The notes: generated by a model not told the origin, from the letters alone. Counted from the stretch's first letter, positions 25,826 to 34,401 are shown. The stretch is 64,000 nucleotides of DNA from Variovorax terrae (GCF_022809125.1 NZ_JALGBI010000002.1:195685-259684); one strand, 5' to 3'. Program-made: numbers and translations.

Positions 25826-26900
25826 AAAGAATGTGCCCCGTGCGCGGATCGCCGTGCCCGGCCAGCACCTCGGCATAGGTGGCCAGCACCGCCTGCGGGC
25901 CCTGGTAGTGCTGCACCACGAGCCAGGGCGCGCCCGGCGCTGCCACCTGTGCGATGAACGCCTGCCAGGCCTGCATCAGCCGCTGGCCCAGGCCCTCGGC
26001 GCCCCAGTCGGCCTGGCGCTTCTTGACCTGGGCCGGCGCGAAGAACAGCGTCGGGCGCGGGCCGGGCAGGTCCCTGGCGCTGCCGAGCTGTTCCACATGC
26101 GTGCCGCCGATCGAGCTGCTGAACCGGAGCTGGGCAAAGCGCGTGTGGATGGCGTGGCGCAGCTTCGCATTGCCGGCGAAGTCCACGTACACGCAGGGCG
26201 TGTCGGCCGCCACCAGGTCGAGCTGCTCATAGGCGAGCACGCGGTGATAGACCCCCAGGCTCTCGCAGAACGCCACGTTGGCGGGCGAGGTCAGGCCCAC
26301 CACCTCGATGCCCGGGCGCTGCGCCAGCTGCGCGGCCGTGCCATAGGCGGTCTTGCTCGAGGCGCTGGACAGCAGCATCGTGGTGGCGCCGAAGAAGCTG
26401 TTGTCGGCCAGGAAATCGTCGATCAGCCACGAGGTGATGAACAAGGGGCGCAGCAGGGACTGCAGGTCCTCGCTGTCGGCGGTGTACAGGGGGTCGGCCG
26501 CGCAGCGCAGGTACTGGTTGTAGACGGCATGCAGGGCCGCCCGGTGCGGCGCGCCGTCGACAAAGCCCGCAGGCGAGAGCCGCGCGGGCGCCAGCACCGC
26601 GCTGGAGGCCATCGGCCAGTAGCCATAGAGCCGCTCGCCCACGGCCACGCCCGGGTGCAGCGATTGCGTCACCGTGGCGAAGCCCCAGACCGGCACGGTG
26701 CCCCAGCCGTCCTCGCCCGTGGGGAAGAACTGCCAGTAGTCCATCGCGTCGCCGAAGGCCGCATAGGTGATGTTGTTGGCGGTCAGCGCGAACGACTCGA
26801 CGCGCACGCGCACCTGGCCGTCGGCCAGCGGCGTGTCGTCGGTGCTGCGCAGCCGGGTGGTGGCAAGCTGGTCCTTGCGGACGAGGAGTTGGGTGGTCAT
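25809..26900 (-). CDS. DUF2855 family protein
   Basis: 363 residues. It resembles DUF2855 proteins, which look like diverged medium-chain dehydrogenase/reductase (quinone-reductase-like) proteins: VRVRVESFALTANNITYAAF near the N-terminus, YNQYLRCAADPLY, LLSSASSKTAYGTA in the nucleotide-binding region, and YVDFAGNAKLRHAIH. No biochemical role is established. The last residues LSKQ and the TAG stop come from repeat copy 3, so the natural C-terminus may have been replaced. ATG 26900 is chosen from the protein pattern; the upstream sequence lacks a strong ribosome-binding site. Confidence 0.82.
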   Translation of the reverse strand: MTTQLLVRKDQLATTRLRSTDDTPLADGQVRVRVESFALTANNITYAAFGDAMDYWQFFPTGEDGWGTVPVWGFATVTQSLHPGVAVGERLYGYWPMASSAVLAPARLSPAGFVDGAPHRAALHAVYNQYLRCAADPLYTADSEDLQSLLRPLFITSWLIDDFLADNSFFGATTMLLSSASSKTAYGTAAQLAQRPGIEVVGLTSPANVAFCESLGVYHRVLAYEQLDLVAADTPCVYVDFAGNAKLRHAIHTRFAQLRFSSSIGGTHVEQLGSARDLPGPRPTLFFAPAQVKKRQADWGAEGLGQRLMQAWQAFIAQVAAPGAPWLVVQHYQGPQAVLATYAEVLAGHGDPRTGHILSLSKQ

Positions 26901-27054
26901 GCCGCTACCGTAGCGCAGCGCGCCGGCGGCGGCAAGGGCTCCAGAGGCCCCGCCCATCGCGCAGGTGACAGGGCGCCGGGCGCCCATCGCCATAATCACG
27001 CGGCACGCCCCGACGGCCATGGCTGGCATGGCCCCGGCGTGCGCGGAGACCCCA

Positions 27055-27825
27055 ATGAGTTTTCAGTATGTGAGCGTGGAAGAGGCCCTGCAGCACGACG
27101 GCCTGCGCATGGTGGTGGTGGGCCAGGTGCCCAGCCCCTGGGGCGAGGCTGCCAAGGGCATCCTGCACATCAAGCGCATCGACTGGGTGGCCGTGCGCCT
27201 GGCCTACGACAGCGAGCCGCTCAAGGCCTGGACCGGCGCGCGCAACGGGCCGGTGGCCCTCTACCGGAACGAACCGCCGCGCGCCGGCTGGGCCGACATC
27301 CTCCTGCTGGCCGAGCGCCTGGCGCCCGCGCCCTCGCTGCTGCCGGCCGACCCGGCCGAGCGCGCGCTGGTCTTCGGGCTGGCCCACGAAATCTGCGGCG
27401 AAGCGGGCCTGGGCTGGTCGCGCCGCCTGCAGCTGATCCATGCCGGCCTGCACGGCGCGGGCGGCTTTCCGGAGCGGGTGGCGAAGTACCTGGGCAAGAA
27501 ATACGGCTACAGCCCCGAAGCCGGCGCCGCGGCCGACGCCCGGGTGGCGCAGCTGCTGGGCATGCTGGCCGCGCGCCTGCAGGCCCAGCGCGCCGCGGGG
27601 AGCCCCTACTACGTGGGCCACGCGCTGAGCGCGGCAGACATCTACAGCGCGACCTTTGCCGCCCTGTTCGATCCGCTGCCGCCGGCGCAATGCGCGATGG
27701 ACGCCGGCACGCGCGCGGCCTTCGAAACGCGCGACGCGCAGACCGCCGCGGCGCTGGACCCGATCCTGCTCGCGCACCGCGACAGGGTGTACGCGGAGTT
27801 CCTGGAGCTGCCGCTGTCGCTGTGA
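27055..27825 (+). CDS. Glutathione S-transferase-like protein
   Basis: 256 residues. The N-terminal thioredoxin-like part (RMVVVGQVPSPWGEAAKG, GPVALYRNEPPRAGWADI) and a C-terminal all-helical domain with GHALSAADIYSATFAALFDP follow the GST pattern, though the N-terminal glutathione motif is weak. It may act in conjugation or isomerisation of small molecules. GCGGAGA precedes ATG 27055. It stands alone, divergent from the DUF2855 gene. Confidence 0.75.
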   Translation: MSFQYVSVEEALQHDGLRMVVVGQVPSPWGEAAKGILHIKRIDWVAVRLAYDSEPLKAWTGARNGPVALYRNEPPRAGWADILLLAERLAPAPSLLPADPAERALVFGLAHEICGEAGLGWSRRLQLIHAGLHGAGGFPERVAKYLGKKYGYSPEAGAAADARVAQLLGMLAARLQAQRAAGSPYYVGHALSAADIYSATFAALFDPLPPAQCAMDAGTRAAFETRDAQTAAALDPILLAHRDRVYAEFLELPLSL

Positions 27826-27894
27826 GGCGGAGCGGGCACGGCATGCCTTGCGCCGCCTGGGGGAGTGAAACTCCTTATTGCGATCAGGGACTCC

Positions 27895-29142
27895 ATGCTT
27901 GGAAATAGGCGCATGGATTGCTTATCTTCACGGAACGCCTGTATTCCCTCGCGCGGCGGCGTCCAACTCGCTGGCAAGAACGCGGCGCAGGCCCTGCGCA
28001 ACCGCACCGAACTCGACACGCTGCTGCAGGCCCTCGGGCTGCAGGGCCACACCTGCACCGAATCGCTGGTCACCGTGAGCGGTCATGTGCTGGTGTGCAC
28101 GCTCACGCGCGAAGCGGCGCAGTCCTGGGCGCCCGCGCACGACACCCTGGGCCTGCAGTTGCGGGTGCAGGAGACCTGGGCGGGCCTGGACGAGCCGCAG
28201 GCGCTGGAGCGCGAGATCCTGATCGCGCTGCTGGCTTCGCCCATCGGTTTTGGCTATCCCGGCGTGGAGGCCCTCCTGTCCCAGGTGCGGGTGCGGCGGA
28301 ACATTGCGCTGGCCGCGCGCAAGACGGCGCTCGCCTTCAAGACCGAGGCCGCCGAGCGTCCCGAGGCTTACTGGCGCTACGACGAGGGCAACGGCTTCCT
28401 GCTCCATCCCGGCCGCCCGCTGATCGAGGCGCTGGTCTGCGCCACCCAGCCCGAGGCGACGGGCAAGCTGTACGACTTCTCGTGCTACCGCGCCACCGAG
28501 TACGTGATCCTGCTGGGCATCGCCCAGGAGGCGGCCCGGCATCACCCGCGGCTGCTCGACGAGCTGCAGTCCTGCAACGAGCAGAACGCCATCCGGTCGG
28601 GCCAGTTCCACGACGTCTTCCTGGTCGAGTACGGCAGTATGGAGGCGCCGCTGCCCGCGCGCTATTACGTGCCCGGCGACCGCCTGTGGTTCCGCAACCC
28701 CGACGAGCGCTCCTCGGACGTGATGGGCTACGAGGGCTCGTGGGTCATCTACATGGGCGGCGGCCTGTTCAGCAACTTCTGGCGGCGCGACCGGCCCTTC
28801 ACGCTCGAGTCCAAGTGCCTCGAGGTGTACCACTGGCGCGATGGCGTCGTGACGGATGCCGCGGGCGAGCTGCAGATGGACGAGGCCCGGGTTGAAGCCT
28901 GCGTGCAGCGCACCCAGGCCCAGCCCCAAGCCTTGCGGCAGGTGCTGCAGCGCATGATGCGCATGCGCGATGCCAAGGGTGTCTATGCCGACGGCGGCTG
29001 CATCGACAGCACGCGCGAATACCCGCGCGGCGTGGCGGCCGGCGCCTGCGAGCTGGTGCTGCCGCCGCTGCCCGGCGCACTTGAGGCATCGCAGCCTCGG
29101 GCGGTGCCGCCGGTGGCCGCCGTGGCGGGCGCCTGCCCCTGA
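27895..29142 (+). CDS. Tgl-like protein-glutamine gamma-glutamyltransferase relative
   Basis: About 415 residues. The central part lines up by eye with the Bacillus spore-coat transglutaminase Tgl: YWRYDEGNGFLLHPG, LYDFSCYRATEYVILL (candidate nucleophile Cys), YYVPGDRLWFRNPDE and GYEGSWVIYMGGGLF. In Tgl the Cys follows Glu (FECAT) and a second Glu lies in GENVIYLG; both positions appear to be Ser here, so catalysis may differ or be lost. The N-terminal 130 residues and C-terminal 100 residues have no counterpart I know. The start is unsure: GTG 27865, ATG 27895 or ATG 27913; AGGGA precedes ATG 27895. The Pro/Ala-rich tail ends just before a terminator. Confidence 0.58.
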   Translation: MLGNRRMDCLSSRNACIPSRGGVQLAGKNAAQALRNRTELDTLLQALGLQGHTCTESLVTVSGHVLVCTLTREAAQSWAPAHDTLGLQLRVQETWAGLDEPQALEREILIALLASPIGFGYPGVEALLSQVRVRRNIALAARKTALAFKTEAAERPEAYWRYDEGNGFLLHPGRPLIEALVCATQPEATGKLYDFSCYRATEYVILLGIAQEAARHHPRLLDELQSCNEQNAIRSGQFHDVFLVEYGSMEAPLPARYYVPGDRLWFRNPDERSSDVMGYEGSWVIYMGGGLFSNFWRRDRPFTLESKCLEVYHWRDGVVTDAAGELQMDEARVEACVQRTQAQPQALRQVLQRMMRMRDAKGVYADGGCIDSTREYPRGVAAGACELVLPPLPGALEASQPRAVPPVAAVAGACP

Positions 29143-29174
29143 GCCAGCGCGCGTCCACGGGCTGAGGCGCCTTT

Positions 29175-29212
29175 CCAAAAAAGAAGGCCCGCCTGTTCCA
29201 CACAGGCGGGCC
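29175..29212 (-). terminator. Rho-independent terminator of ohrR-ohr
   Basis: A perfect ten-base stem (GGCCCGCCTG at 29186-29195 and its complement at 29203-29212) with a seven-base loop is followed, on the minus strand, by a T-rich run (complement of AAAAAAGAA at 29177-29185). It lies 26 bases beyond the ohr stop. The stem could also slow transcription from the + strand gene ending at 29142. Confidence 0.85.
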
Positions 29213-29238
29213 GCTAGGCGGGCGACAGCCGGGCGTGA

Positions 29239-29655
29239 TCAGACCAGCGTGATTGTCACGTCGATGTTGCCGCGCGTGGCGTTGGAGTAGGGGCACACTT
29301 GGTGGGCGGCGTCCACCACGCCCTGGGCCACGGCGCGGTCCAGGCCGGGCAGGCTGACCTTGAGGCGCGCGGCGATGCCGTAGGCGTTCGGGATCGGGCC
29401 CAGGTCCACTTCGGCGTCGATGGCCAGGTCGGCCGGCAGCGCGACCTTCATCTTGCCGGCAACGGCCTTCATGGCGCCGATGAAGCAGGCGGAGTAGCCG
29501 GCCGCGAACAACTGCTCGGGGTTGGTGCCGGTGCCGGAGGTGCCGGGCGAGGACAGCGTGACGTCCAGGCGGCCGTCGTCGGTCTTGGAGGCGCCGTCGC
29601 GGCCGCCAGTGGTGTGGGCGCGGGCGGTGTACAGAACTTTGTCGAGCTGGGTCAT
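29239..29655 (-). CDS. ohr: Organic hydroperoxide resistance protein Ohr
   Basis: 138 residues, Ohr/OsmC fold. It is a thiol-dependent peroxidase that reduces organic hydroperoxides using lipoylated partners. Both redox cysteines are present, in [12 protein letters not shown] and [13 protein letters not shown], and the catalytic Arg and Glu regions follow the Ohr (not OsmC) pattern. It lies 49 bases downstream of ohrR, so it is probably expressed from the same operator-controlled promoter. Confidence 0.95.
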   Translation of the reverse strand: MTQLDKVLYTARAHTTGGRDGASKTDDGRLDVTLSSPGTSGTGTNPEQLFAAGYSACFIGAMKAVAGKMKVALPADLAIDAEVDLGPIPNAYGIAARLKVSLPGLDRAVAQGVVDAAHQVCPYSNATRGNIDVTITLV

Positions 29656-29704
29656 GGTGGTTTCCTTCGAGTGATGGAGGTTGGGTGGACGGGGAGAACG
29701 GTCT

Positions 29705-30154
29705 TCAGGCCGTCAGGCGCTGACGCAGGGCTTGCACCTGCTGGGTGAGGGAAATCAGTTCGGGAATGGAGCACTGGCTGGCGCTCAGGATGCAGCCCGG
29801 AATCCGCGCGGCCCGGGTCTTGAGCGCGCGCCCGGCGGCCGTGAGGCTGACGCGTACGCGCCGCTCGTCCTGCACGTCGCGGATGCGGGCGATCAGGCCC
29901 GCGGCCTCCAGCCGCTTGAGCAGCGGCGTGAGCGTGCCCGAATCGAGGTACAGGCGCTCGCCGAGCTCCGAGACCATCAGCCCGTCGCCTTCCCACAGCA
30001 CCAGCATCACCAGGTATTGCGGGTAGGTCAGGCCCAGTTCGTCGAGCAGCGGCTTGTACAGCTTGGTCATGGCCAGCGAGGTGGAATACAGCGCGAAGCA
30101 CAGCTGGTTGTCGAGCAGCAGGGCCTGGGCGGTGAGAGACTTGTCGGCGGGCAT
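29705..30154 (-). CDS. ohrR: OhrR, MarR-family peroxide-sensing repressor
   Basis: 149 residues. The N-terminal sensing Cys sits in [17 protein letters not shown]. Two Tyr characteristic of the sensor pocket follow ([17 protein letters not shown]), then the winged helix [20 protein letters not shown] and [14 protein letters not shown]. Extra Cys residues near the C-terminus ([15 protein letters not shown]) match the two-Cys OhrR mechanism known from Xanthomonas, in which a disulfide forms after oxidation. It should repress its own promoter and ohr through the inverted repeat at 30169-30200. Confidence 0.93.
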   Translation of the reverse strand: MPADKSLTAQALLLDNQLCFALYSTSLAMTKLYKPLLDELGLTYPQYLVMLVLWEGDGLMVSELGERLYLDSGTLTPLLKRLEAAGLIARIRDVQDERRVRVSLTAAGRALKTRAARIPGCILSASQCSIPELISLTQQVQALRQRLTA

Positions 30155-30160
30155 GGTCGA

Positions 30161-30189
30161 ATTATAGTCAACAATTAAATTGTGTACAA
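30161..30189 (-). promoter_or_regulatory. Promoter of ohrR-ohr
   Basis: Minus-strand TTGTAC (30189-30184), a 17-base spacer and a perfect TATAAT (30166-30161). Only six bases separate the -10 from the ohrR ATG, so transcription should start at or next to the A of ATG, giving a leaderless message. The spacer and -35 overlap the operator. Confidence 0.8.
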
Positions 30190-30200
30190 GTTAATTGTTG
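30169..30200. promoter_or_regulatory. OhrR operator
   Basis: CAACAATTAA at 30169-30178 and its exact complement TTAATTGTTG at 30191-30200 flank a 12-base centre that is itself partly symmetric around GTGTACAAG. This AT-rich inverted repeat matches the style of OhrR boxes and covers the promoter. Confidence 0.8.
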
Positions 30201-30240
30201 CGACAAGTAACCCACGCCTTGGCGCTACGGCTGCAACGGC

Positions 30241-31047
30241 TCAGCGGCCGGTGAAGCGGGCCGGGCGCTTCTCGATGAAGGAGCGCACGCCCTCGGCCGC
30301 GTCTTCGCTGTTGGACAGGCGCTGCTGCACCTCGATGAAGTCCTGCATCGCTGCCAGCGGCCCGTGCTCCACGGCCTTGAGCGCATTCAGGCGCGTGGCG
30401 GTCACCGCCAGCGGCGCCTGGGCGGCAATGCTCTGCGCCAGGCGCAAGGCCTCGTCCAGTTCCTGGCCCGCCGGTACCACCTTCTGCACGAAATGCAGGC
30501 GCAGTGCCTCGGCGCTGCCGAACTCGTCGCCGGTCAGCAGGTGCAGCAGCGCATTGCCCAGACCGGCGCGCTCGGCCATGCGCAGCGTGGCGCCGCCCGT
30601 GGCCATGATGCCGCGCCTGACCTCCAGTTGCGAGAAACGGCAGTTGTCGGCCGCGATCACGATGTCGGCCGCCAGCATCAGCTCGATGCCCAGCGTGAAG
30701 GTGATGCCCTTGACCGCCACCATCATGGGCTTGGTGCGGCGGCGGTAGCCGGGCGTGCCCAGGTCGGTCGGCTCCACCAGCCCCAGCGGAATGGCTTTCT
30801 CGCCCCGGCGCATCAACGGCGCAATGGTGGGCAGGTCGAGCCCCGCGGTGAAGTGCTCGCCCATGGCATGGAGCACGCCCACGCGCAGCGCCGGCTCGTC
30901 GTCCAGCCGGGTGTAGGCCTCGCCGAGCTCGCGGAACATCTTGGGCGTGAAGCCGTTGCGCTTGGCCGGCCGGTTGATGCTGATGAGCAGCACATGGTCG
31001 AGCACCTCGCAGTCGATGCTGCCTTCGGGATGTTCCGCGACGCTCAT
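30241..31047 (-). CDS. Enoyl-CoA hydratase/isomerase family protein
   Basis: 268 residues, crotonase fold. Seen: VLLISINRPAKRNGFTPKMF, the first oxyanion region HFTAGLDLPTIAP, MMVAVKGITFTLGIELMLAAD with the second oxyanion Gly, and RRGIMATGGATLRMAERAG. The place of one typical catalytic Glu is taken by MATGGAT, so it may be an isomerase or hydrolase rather than a classical hydratase. It is nine bases downstream of the dehydrogenase gene and is co-transcribed with it. Confidence 0.88.
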   Translation of the reverse strand: MSVAEHPEGSIDCEVLDHVLLISINRPAKRNGFTPKMFRELGEAYTRLDDEPALRVGVLHAMGEHFTAGLDLPTIAPLMRRGEKAIPLGLVEPTDLGTPGYRRRTKPMMVAVKGITFTLGIELMLAADIVIAADNCRFSQLEVRRGIMATGGATLRMAERAGLGNALLHLLTGDEFGSAEALRLHFVQKVVPAGQELDEALRLAQSIAAQAPLAVTATRLNALKAVEHGPLAAMQDFIEVQQRLSNSEDAAEGVRSFIEKRPARFTGR

Positions 31048-31056
31048 GGCCGTTCC

Positions 31057-31917
31057 TCAGTAGGCGTAGACGCCGCGGCCCGTCTTGCGGCCCAGGCGGC
31101 CGGCGGCCACCATCTCCTTGAGCAGCGGGCAGGGGCGGTACTTGCTGTCGCCGAACTCGGTGAGGTAGACCTCCATCACCGCCAGGCACACGTCCAGGCC
31201 GATCATGTCGGCCAGCGCCAGCGGGCCGATCGGCTGGTTGCAGCCGAGCTTCATGCCCGCGTCGATGTCCTCCGGCGTGGCCAGGCCCTCGGCCAGCACG
31301 AAGAAGGCCTCGTTGATCATCGGCACCAGGATGCGGTTGACCACGAAGCCCGGCGCGTTCTTCACCGTGATCGGCGACTTGCCCAGCGCCTCGGCCAGCG
31401 CCTTGACGGCATCGTGCGTGGCATCGCTGGTCTGCAGGCCGCGGATGATCTCCACCAGCGCCATCATCGGCACCGGGTTGAAGAAGTGCATGCCGATGAA
31501 ACGGTCGGCGCGCGAGGTGGCGGCCGCCAGCTTGGTGATGGAGATCGACGAGGTGTTGGAGGCGATGATCACCTCGGGCGCCAGCAGCGCGTCGGCCTGC
31601 TTGAGGATCTTGAGCTTGAGCTCGTAATTCTCGGTGGCGGCCTCGATCACCAGTTGCGCGGCCTTGAGCGCCTCATAGTTGGTGGAGGTCTGGATGCGCG
31701 CCAGCGCCGCGGCCTTGTCGGCCTCGGTGATCTTTTCCTTCTTGATCAGCCGGTCCAGGCTACCCGCCACCGTGGCCAGGCCCTTGGCCACGGCCGCGTC
31801 GGTGATGTCCACCATCACCACGTCGATGCCCGACACCGCGCAGGCCTGCGCGATGCCGTTGCCCATGGTGCCGGCGCCGATGATGCCGACGGTCTGGATG
31901 GAAAGGTTCTGGCTCAT
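31057..31917 (-). CDS. 3-hydroxybutyryl-CoA dehydrogenase
   Basis: 286 residues. NAD-dependent oxidation of 3-hydroxyacyl-CoA. The Rossmann motif VGIIGAGTMGNGIAQACAVS is at the N-terminus; the catalytic region shows ASNTSSISITKLAA, GMHFFNPVPMMALVE with the catalytic His, and NAPGFVVNRILVPMINEA. It is short and single-domain like Hbd/PaaH rather than the FadB fusion. With the downstream crotonase it can run two steps of beta-oxidation or of polyhydroxybutyrate-related metabolism. Confidence 0.94.
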   Translation of the reverse strand: MSQNLSIQTVGIIGAGTMGNGIAQACAVSGIDVVMVDITDAAVAKGLATVAGSLDRLIKKEKITEADKAAALARIQTSTNYEALKAAQLVIEAATENYELKLKILKQADALLAPEVIIASNTSSISITKLAAATSRADRFIGMHFFNPVPMMALVEIIRGLQTSDATHDAVKALAEALGKSPITVKNAPGFVVNRILVPMINEAFFVLAEGLATPEDIDAGMKLGCNQPIGPLALADMIGLDVCLAVMEVYLTEFGDSKYRPCPLLKEMVAAGRLGRKTGRGVYAY

Positions 31918-32288
31918 GAGGAAAGGCTCCGGGAAGATGAGAAAGAGAGGGGAAGGCAGGTTCAGCCGGGAATGGTAACGCCTGCATGGGCGGAGGTTCG
32001 CCGCCGCCCATCGGCCTGCGGGCGCATGCGCAGCCGGGCTCGCGCGGCAGCGCTCCATGCGCCGCCAAAGTTGTGATGGATGTCGCAGCTTTTCGGCTGC
32101 GGCCGCAACCGGACGCGCGCTTAAGAATTCTTTAGTGTGGCCTTAAGTATTTTTTAGCAACGCCGTGAGGGCCCCGTTCCTAGACTTCTTTCCATGGCCG
32201 CAGTGCATGGGGCATTGCCGCCAGTCCACCCTGCCAGGCCGGACGCCTCCGGCGCCGCCTGGCCCATCGAAGAGAAAGAAGCACGACG
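31918..32288. other. 371-base intergenic region before the hemerythrin-like gene
   Basis: This gap separates divergent transcription units (3-hydroxybutyryl-CoA dehydrogenase and the hemerythrin-like gene). It holds a short hairpin (GCAGCTTTTCGGCTGC, about 32085-32100) and the four-hexamer array at 32120-32158. No open frame with the codon pattern of the neighbours was found. Confidence 0.6.
32120..32158 (+). promoter_or_regulatory. Four hexamers at 11-base steps, PmrA/QseB-like box
   Basis: CTTAAG at 32120 and 32142, and TTTAG-containing hexamers at 32131 (TTTAGT) and 32153 (TTTAGC), recur at exactly 11-base intervals. This is two tandem copies of the form CTTAAG-N5-YTTARN, the layout bound by OmpR-family response regulators such as PmrA and QseB (YTTAAK-N5-YTTAAK). 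It lies about 130 bases before the ATG at 32289. Confidence 0.6.
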
Positions 32289-33026
32289 ATGAACATCGAT
32301 CCCAAGGAAATGGCCGAACTGGCCTCTGTGCCCGCCGCACCGCGCGAGGACCTGTATTCAGGCATCCACAAGGCGCTGCGCGCCCTGATGGCCGACACGC
32401 TGCTGGGGCTGGGCCGGATGGACACCGAAGACGATTTCGAACTCGCGCAGACCTGCCACCGCGTGATGGAACTGCTGGATTTCTGCCGCGCGCACCTGAC
32501 GCACGAGAACCAGTTCATCCATGCGGCCATCGAAGCCCGCGCGCCCGGCGCCAGCGAGGTCATTGCCCACGAGCACGAAGAGCACGAGCGCGGCATCACC
32601 GAGCTGGGCTCCGCGGTCACCGCGCTGCTGACGGCCCCGCGCGCAGGGCGCGCCGCGGCGGCGCTGGGACTCTACCGCCAGCTCGCGCTGTTCATCGCGC
32701 ACAACTTCGAGCACATGCACGTGGAGGAAACCGCGCACAACGCCGTGCTGTGGAGCCGCTACACCGATGCCGAGCTCATCGCCATCCACAATGCGCTGGT
32801 GGCGTCGATCCCGCCGGAGGAGATGATGTACGTCATGCGCTGGATGGTGCCGTTCATGAATCCGTCCGAACGCGCGGCCATGCTGGGCGACGTGCAGCGC
32901 CATGCGCCGCCGCAGGCATTCCAGGCCGCGCTGGAGGTCGCGCGGCCGCACCTGACGGATGCCGAATGGGCCAAGCTCATGCGCAGCCTGGGCCTGTCGC
33001 CGGTGTCGGGGCTGGTGAGGGCCTGA
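32289..33026 (+). CDS. Hemerythrin-like (HHE) domain protein
   Basis: 245 residues, helical, soluble. Candidate di-iron ligands follow the HHE pattern: HKALRALM, HLTHENQFIHAAIEA, HEHEEHERGI and HNFEHMHVEETAHNAVLW, over residues 27-155. Such proteins bind oxygen, nitric oxide or iron. The C-terminal 90 residues (PPEEMMYVMRWMVPFMN and following) form an extra helical region. A probable response-regulator site lies upstream. It converges with the GAF protein gene. Confidence 0.85.
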   Translation: MNIDPKEMAELASVPAAPREDLYSGIHKALRALMADTLLGLGRMDTEDDFELAQTCHRVMELLDFCRAHLTHENQFIHAAIEARAPGASEVIAHEHEEHERGITELGSAVTALLTAPRAGRAAAALGLYRQLALFIAHNFEHMHVEETAHNAVLWSRYTDAELIAIHNALVASIPPEEMMYVMRWMVPFMNPSERAAMLGDVQRHAPPQAFQAALEVARPHLTDAEWAKLMRSLGLSPVSGLVRA

Positions 33027-33048
33027 ACGGCGGAAGACTGCCGGGGGC

Positions 33049-34401
33049 TCAGCCCGCCACGTCTTCCAGCACCACGGGGCGGCCCACCGCGAGGCGGAAG
33101 CGGCCGCGGCCGGTTTTCTCGATGCGGATGTGCGGGCTGTTTTCCTGCAGCCGCCGCTGCAGCAGCAGCAGCCGGGCTTCGAGGTTGTCCGTCACGTCGG
33201 GCAGCCTGATCGACGGGTCCAGCCGCAGCTCGCGGTTGGAGAATTCGGTGCGGCCCTGCTGCGCATGGTCGCGCAGCAGCTTCCAGAAGATGGCGCCGGC
33301 CACGCCCTTGATCAGGTAGGTGTCGTTGATGAAGACGCTGTCATTGGGGCCGAAGCGGCGCACCAGCAGCGGCGCGCCCGCCACCGGCGCGGCGGCGGTG
33401 GCCACGCCCGTGTCGGCCGCCTCGGTGGCGGCCTGCATCAGGTCGATGGCCGAACCCAGCTGGCCGGCCACGGCCACCAGCACGTCTTCGTCCTCGTAGG
33501 TGAATTGCTGGTCGTTCGGGCTTTCCACGAACAGCACGCCCAGCAGCCGCCCCGCCGACAGGATGGGCACGGCGAGCTGGCTGTGCGGTTCGGCGAGTCC
33601 GGGGTAGGGGATGTCGGTGTCCAGCGGCATGCCGGGCGCGTCGGCGCGCAGGCTGCTGCGGATGGCGTGGCTGTAGAGGTAGGCGCTGGTCATGTGCAGG
33701 ATGCGCACCGGCGTGCGTTCGCGCGCGGCCACGCCGATCACGCCATCGCCCATCTCGATTTCCGAGCCCACGCCCGAGACGGCATAGCCGCAGCTGGCTA
33801 CGGTGTAGAGCCGGCCGCTGCCGGCATCGAGCATCAGCACCATGGCATGGCGCACGCCCAGGGTGTCGCTGAGCGTGCCCAGCGCGGCGTTCAGCAGCTC
33901 GTCCAGCGTGGTGCAGCGCGACAGCCGCTCGCTGCAGCGGCGCACCGCGCCCAGCATGCCGCTGCGCGGCAGCGGGGCGGGCAGCGGCTGGCCTTCGACG
34001 CGCTCGATCTCGCGCACCTCGTAGACATCGGAGCCCAGCAGGGCGAACACGCTGGCCATGCCGCTGTGCGAGGCGATGCCCGCGAGCTGCGCCTTCATGC
34101 TCTCGAACAGCGGGCCCTGCGTTTCGGTGCGCAGGTAGCGGATCGACAGGCGGTAGAACTGCGCGGTGACCGGGTGCATCACCAGCACCGTGGCGTGCGG
34201 GTTGACCAGGATGTTCTGTCGCGTCTTGTTGAAAAACTGGAACGACAGCGCCACATGGCGTTCGTCGACATGGAACACCTGCGAGATCAGGGCGATGTTG
34301 GGCGTGCCGTCGGGTGCGCAGGTGCCCATCATGGCGGGAATGGCGCCCTCCAGGCAGGGCCGGATCTCGGCCATGGAGGCGCTGTCGTCGGCCGGGCTCA
34401 T
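33049..34401 (-). CDS. Split-barrel-GAF-winged helix regulatory protein
   Basis: 450 residues with three parts. Residues 1-150 resemble a pyridoxamine-phosphate-oxidase-like split barrel (GAIPAMMGTCAPDGTPNIAL, FQFFNKTRQNILVNPHATV). Residues 165-325 form a GAF domain (TLSDTLGVRHAMVLMLD, GDGVIGVAARERTPVRI, LAVPILSAGRLLGVLFVES). The last 100 residues look like an OmpR-type winged helix (AIFWKLLRDHAQQGRTEFSN and IEKTGRGRFRLAV). This suggests a flavin- or ligand-sensing transcription factor. The start overlaps the preceding split-barrel gene by ATGA; it is the last gene of the exporter operon. Confidence 0.75.
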   Translation of the reverse strand: MSPADDSASMAEIRPCLEGAIPAMMGTCAPDGTPNIALISQVFHVDERHVALSFQFFNKTRQNILVNPHATVLVMHPVTAQFYRLSIRYLRTETQGPLFESMKAQLAGIASHSGMASVFALLGSDVYEVREIERVEGQPLPAPLPRSGMLGAVRRCSERLSRCTTLDELLNAALGTLSDTLGVRHAMVLMLDAGSGRLYTVASCGYAVSGVGSEIEMGDGVIGVAARERTPVRILHMTSAYLYSHAIRSSLRADAPGMPLDTDIPYPGLAEPHSQLAVPILSAGRLLGVLFVESPNDQQFTYEDEDVLVAVAGQLGSAIDLMQAATEAADTGVATAAAPVAGAPLLVRRFGPNDSVFINDTYLIKGVAGAIFWKLLRDHAQQGRTEFSNRELRLDPSIRLPDVTDNLEARLLLLQRRLQENSPHIRIEKTGRGRFRLAVGRPVVLEDVAG

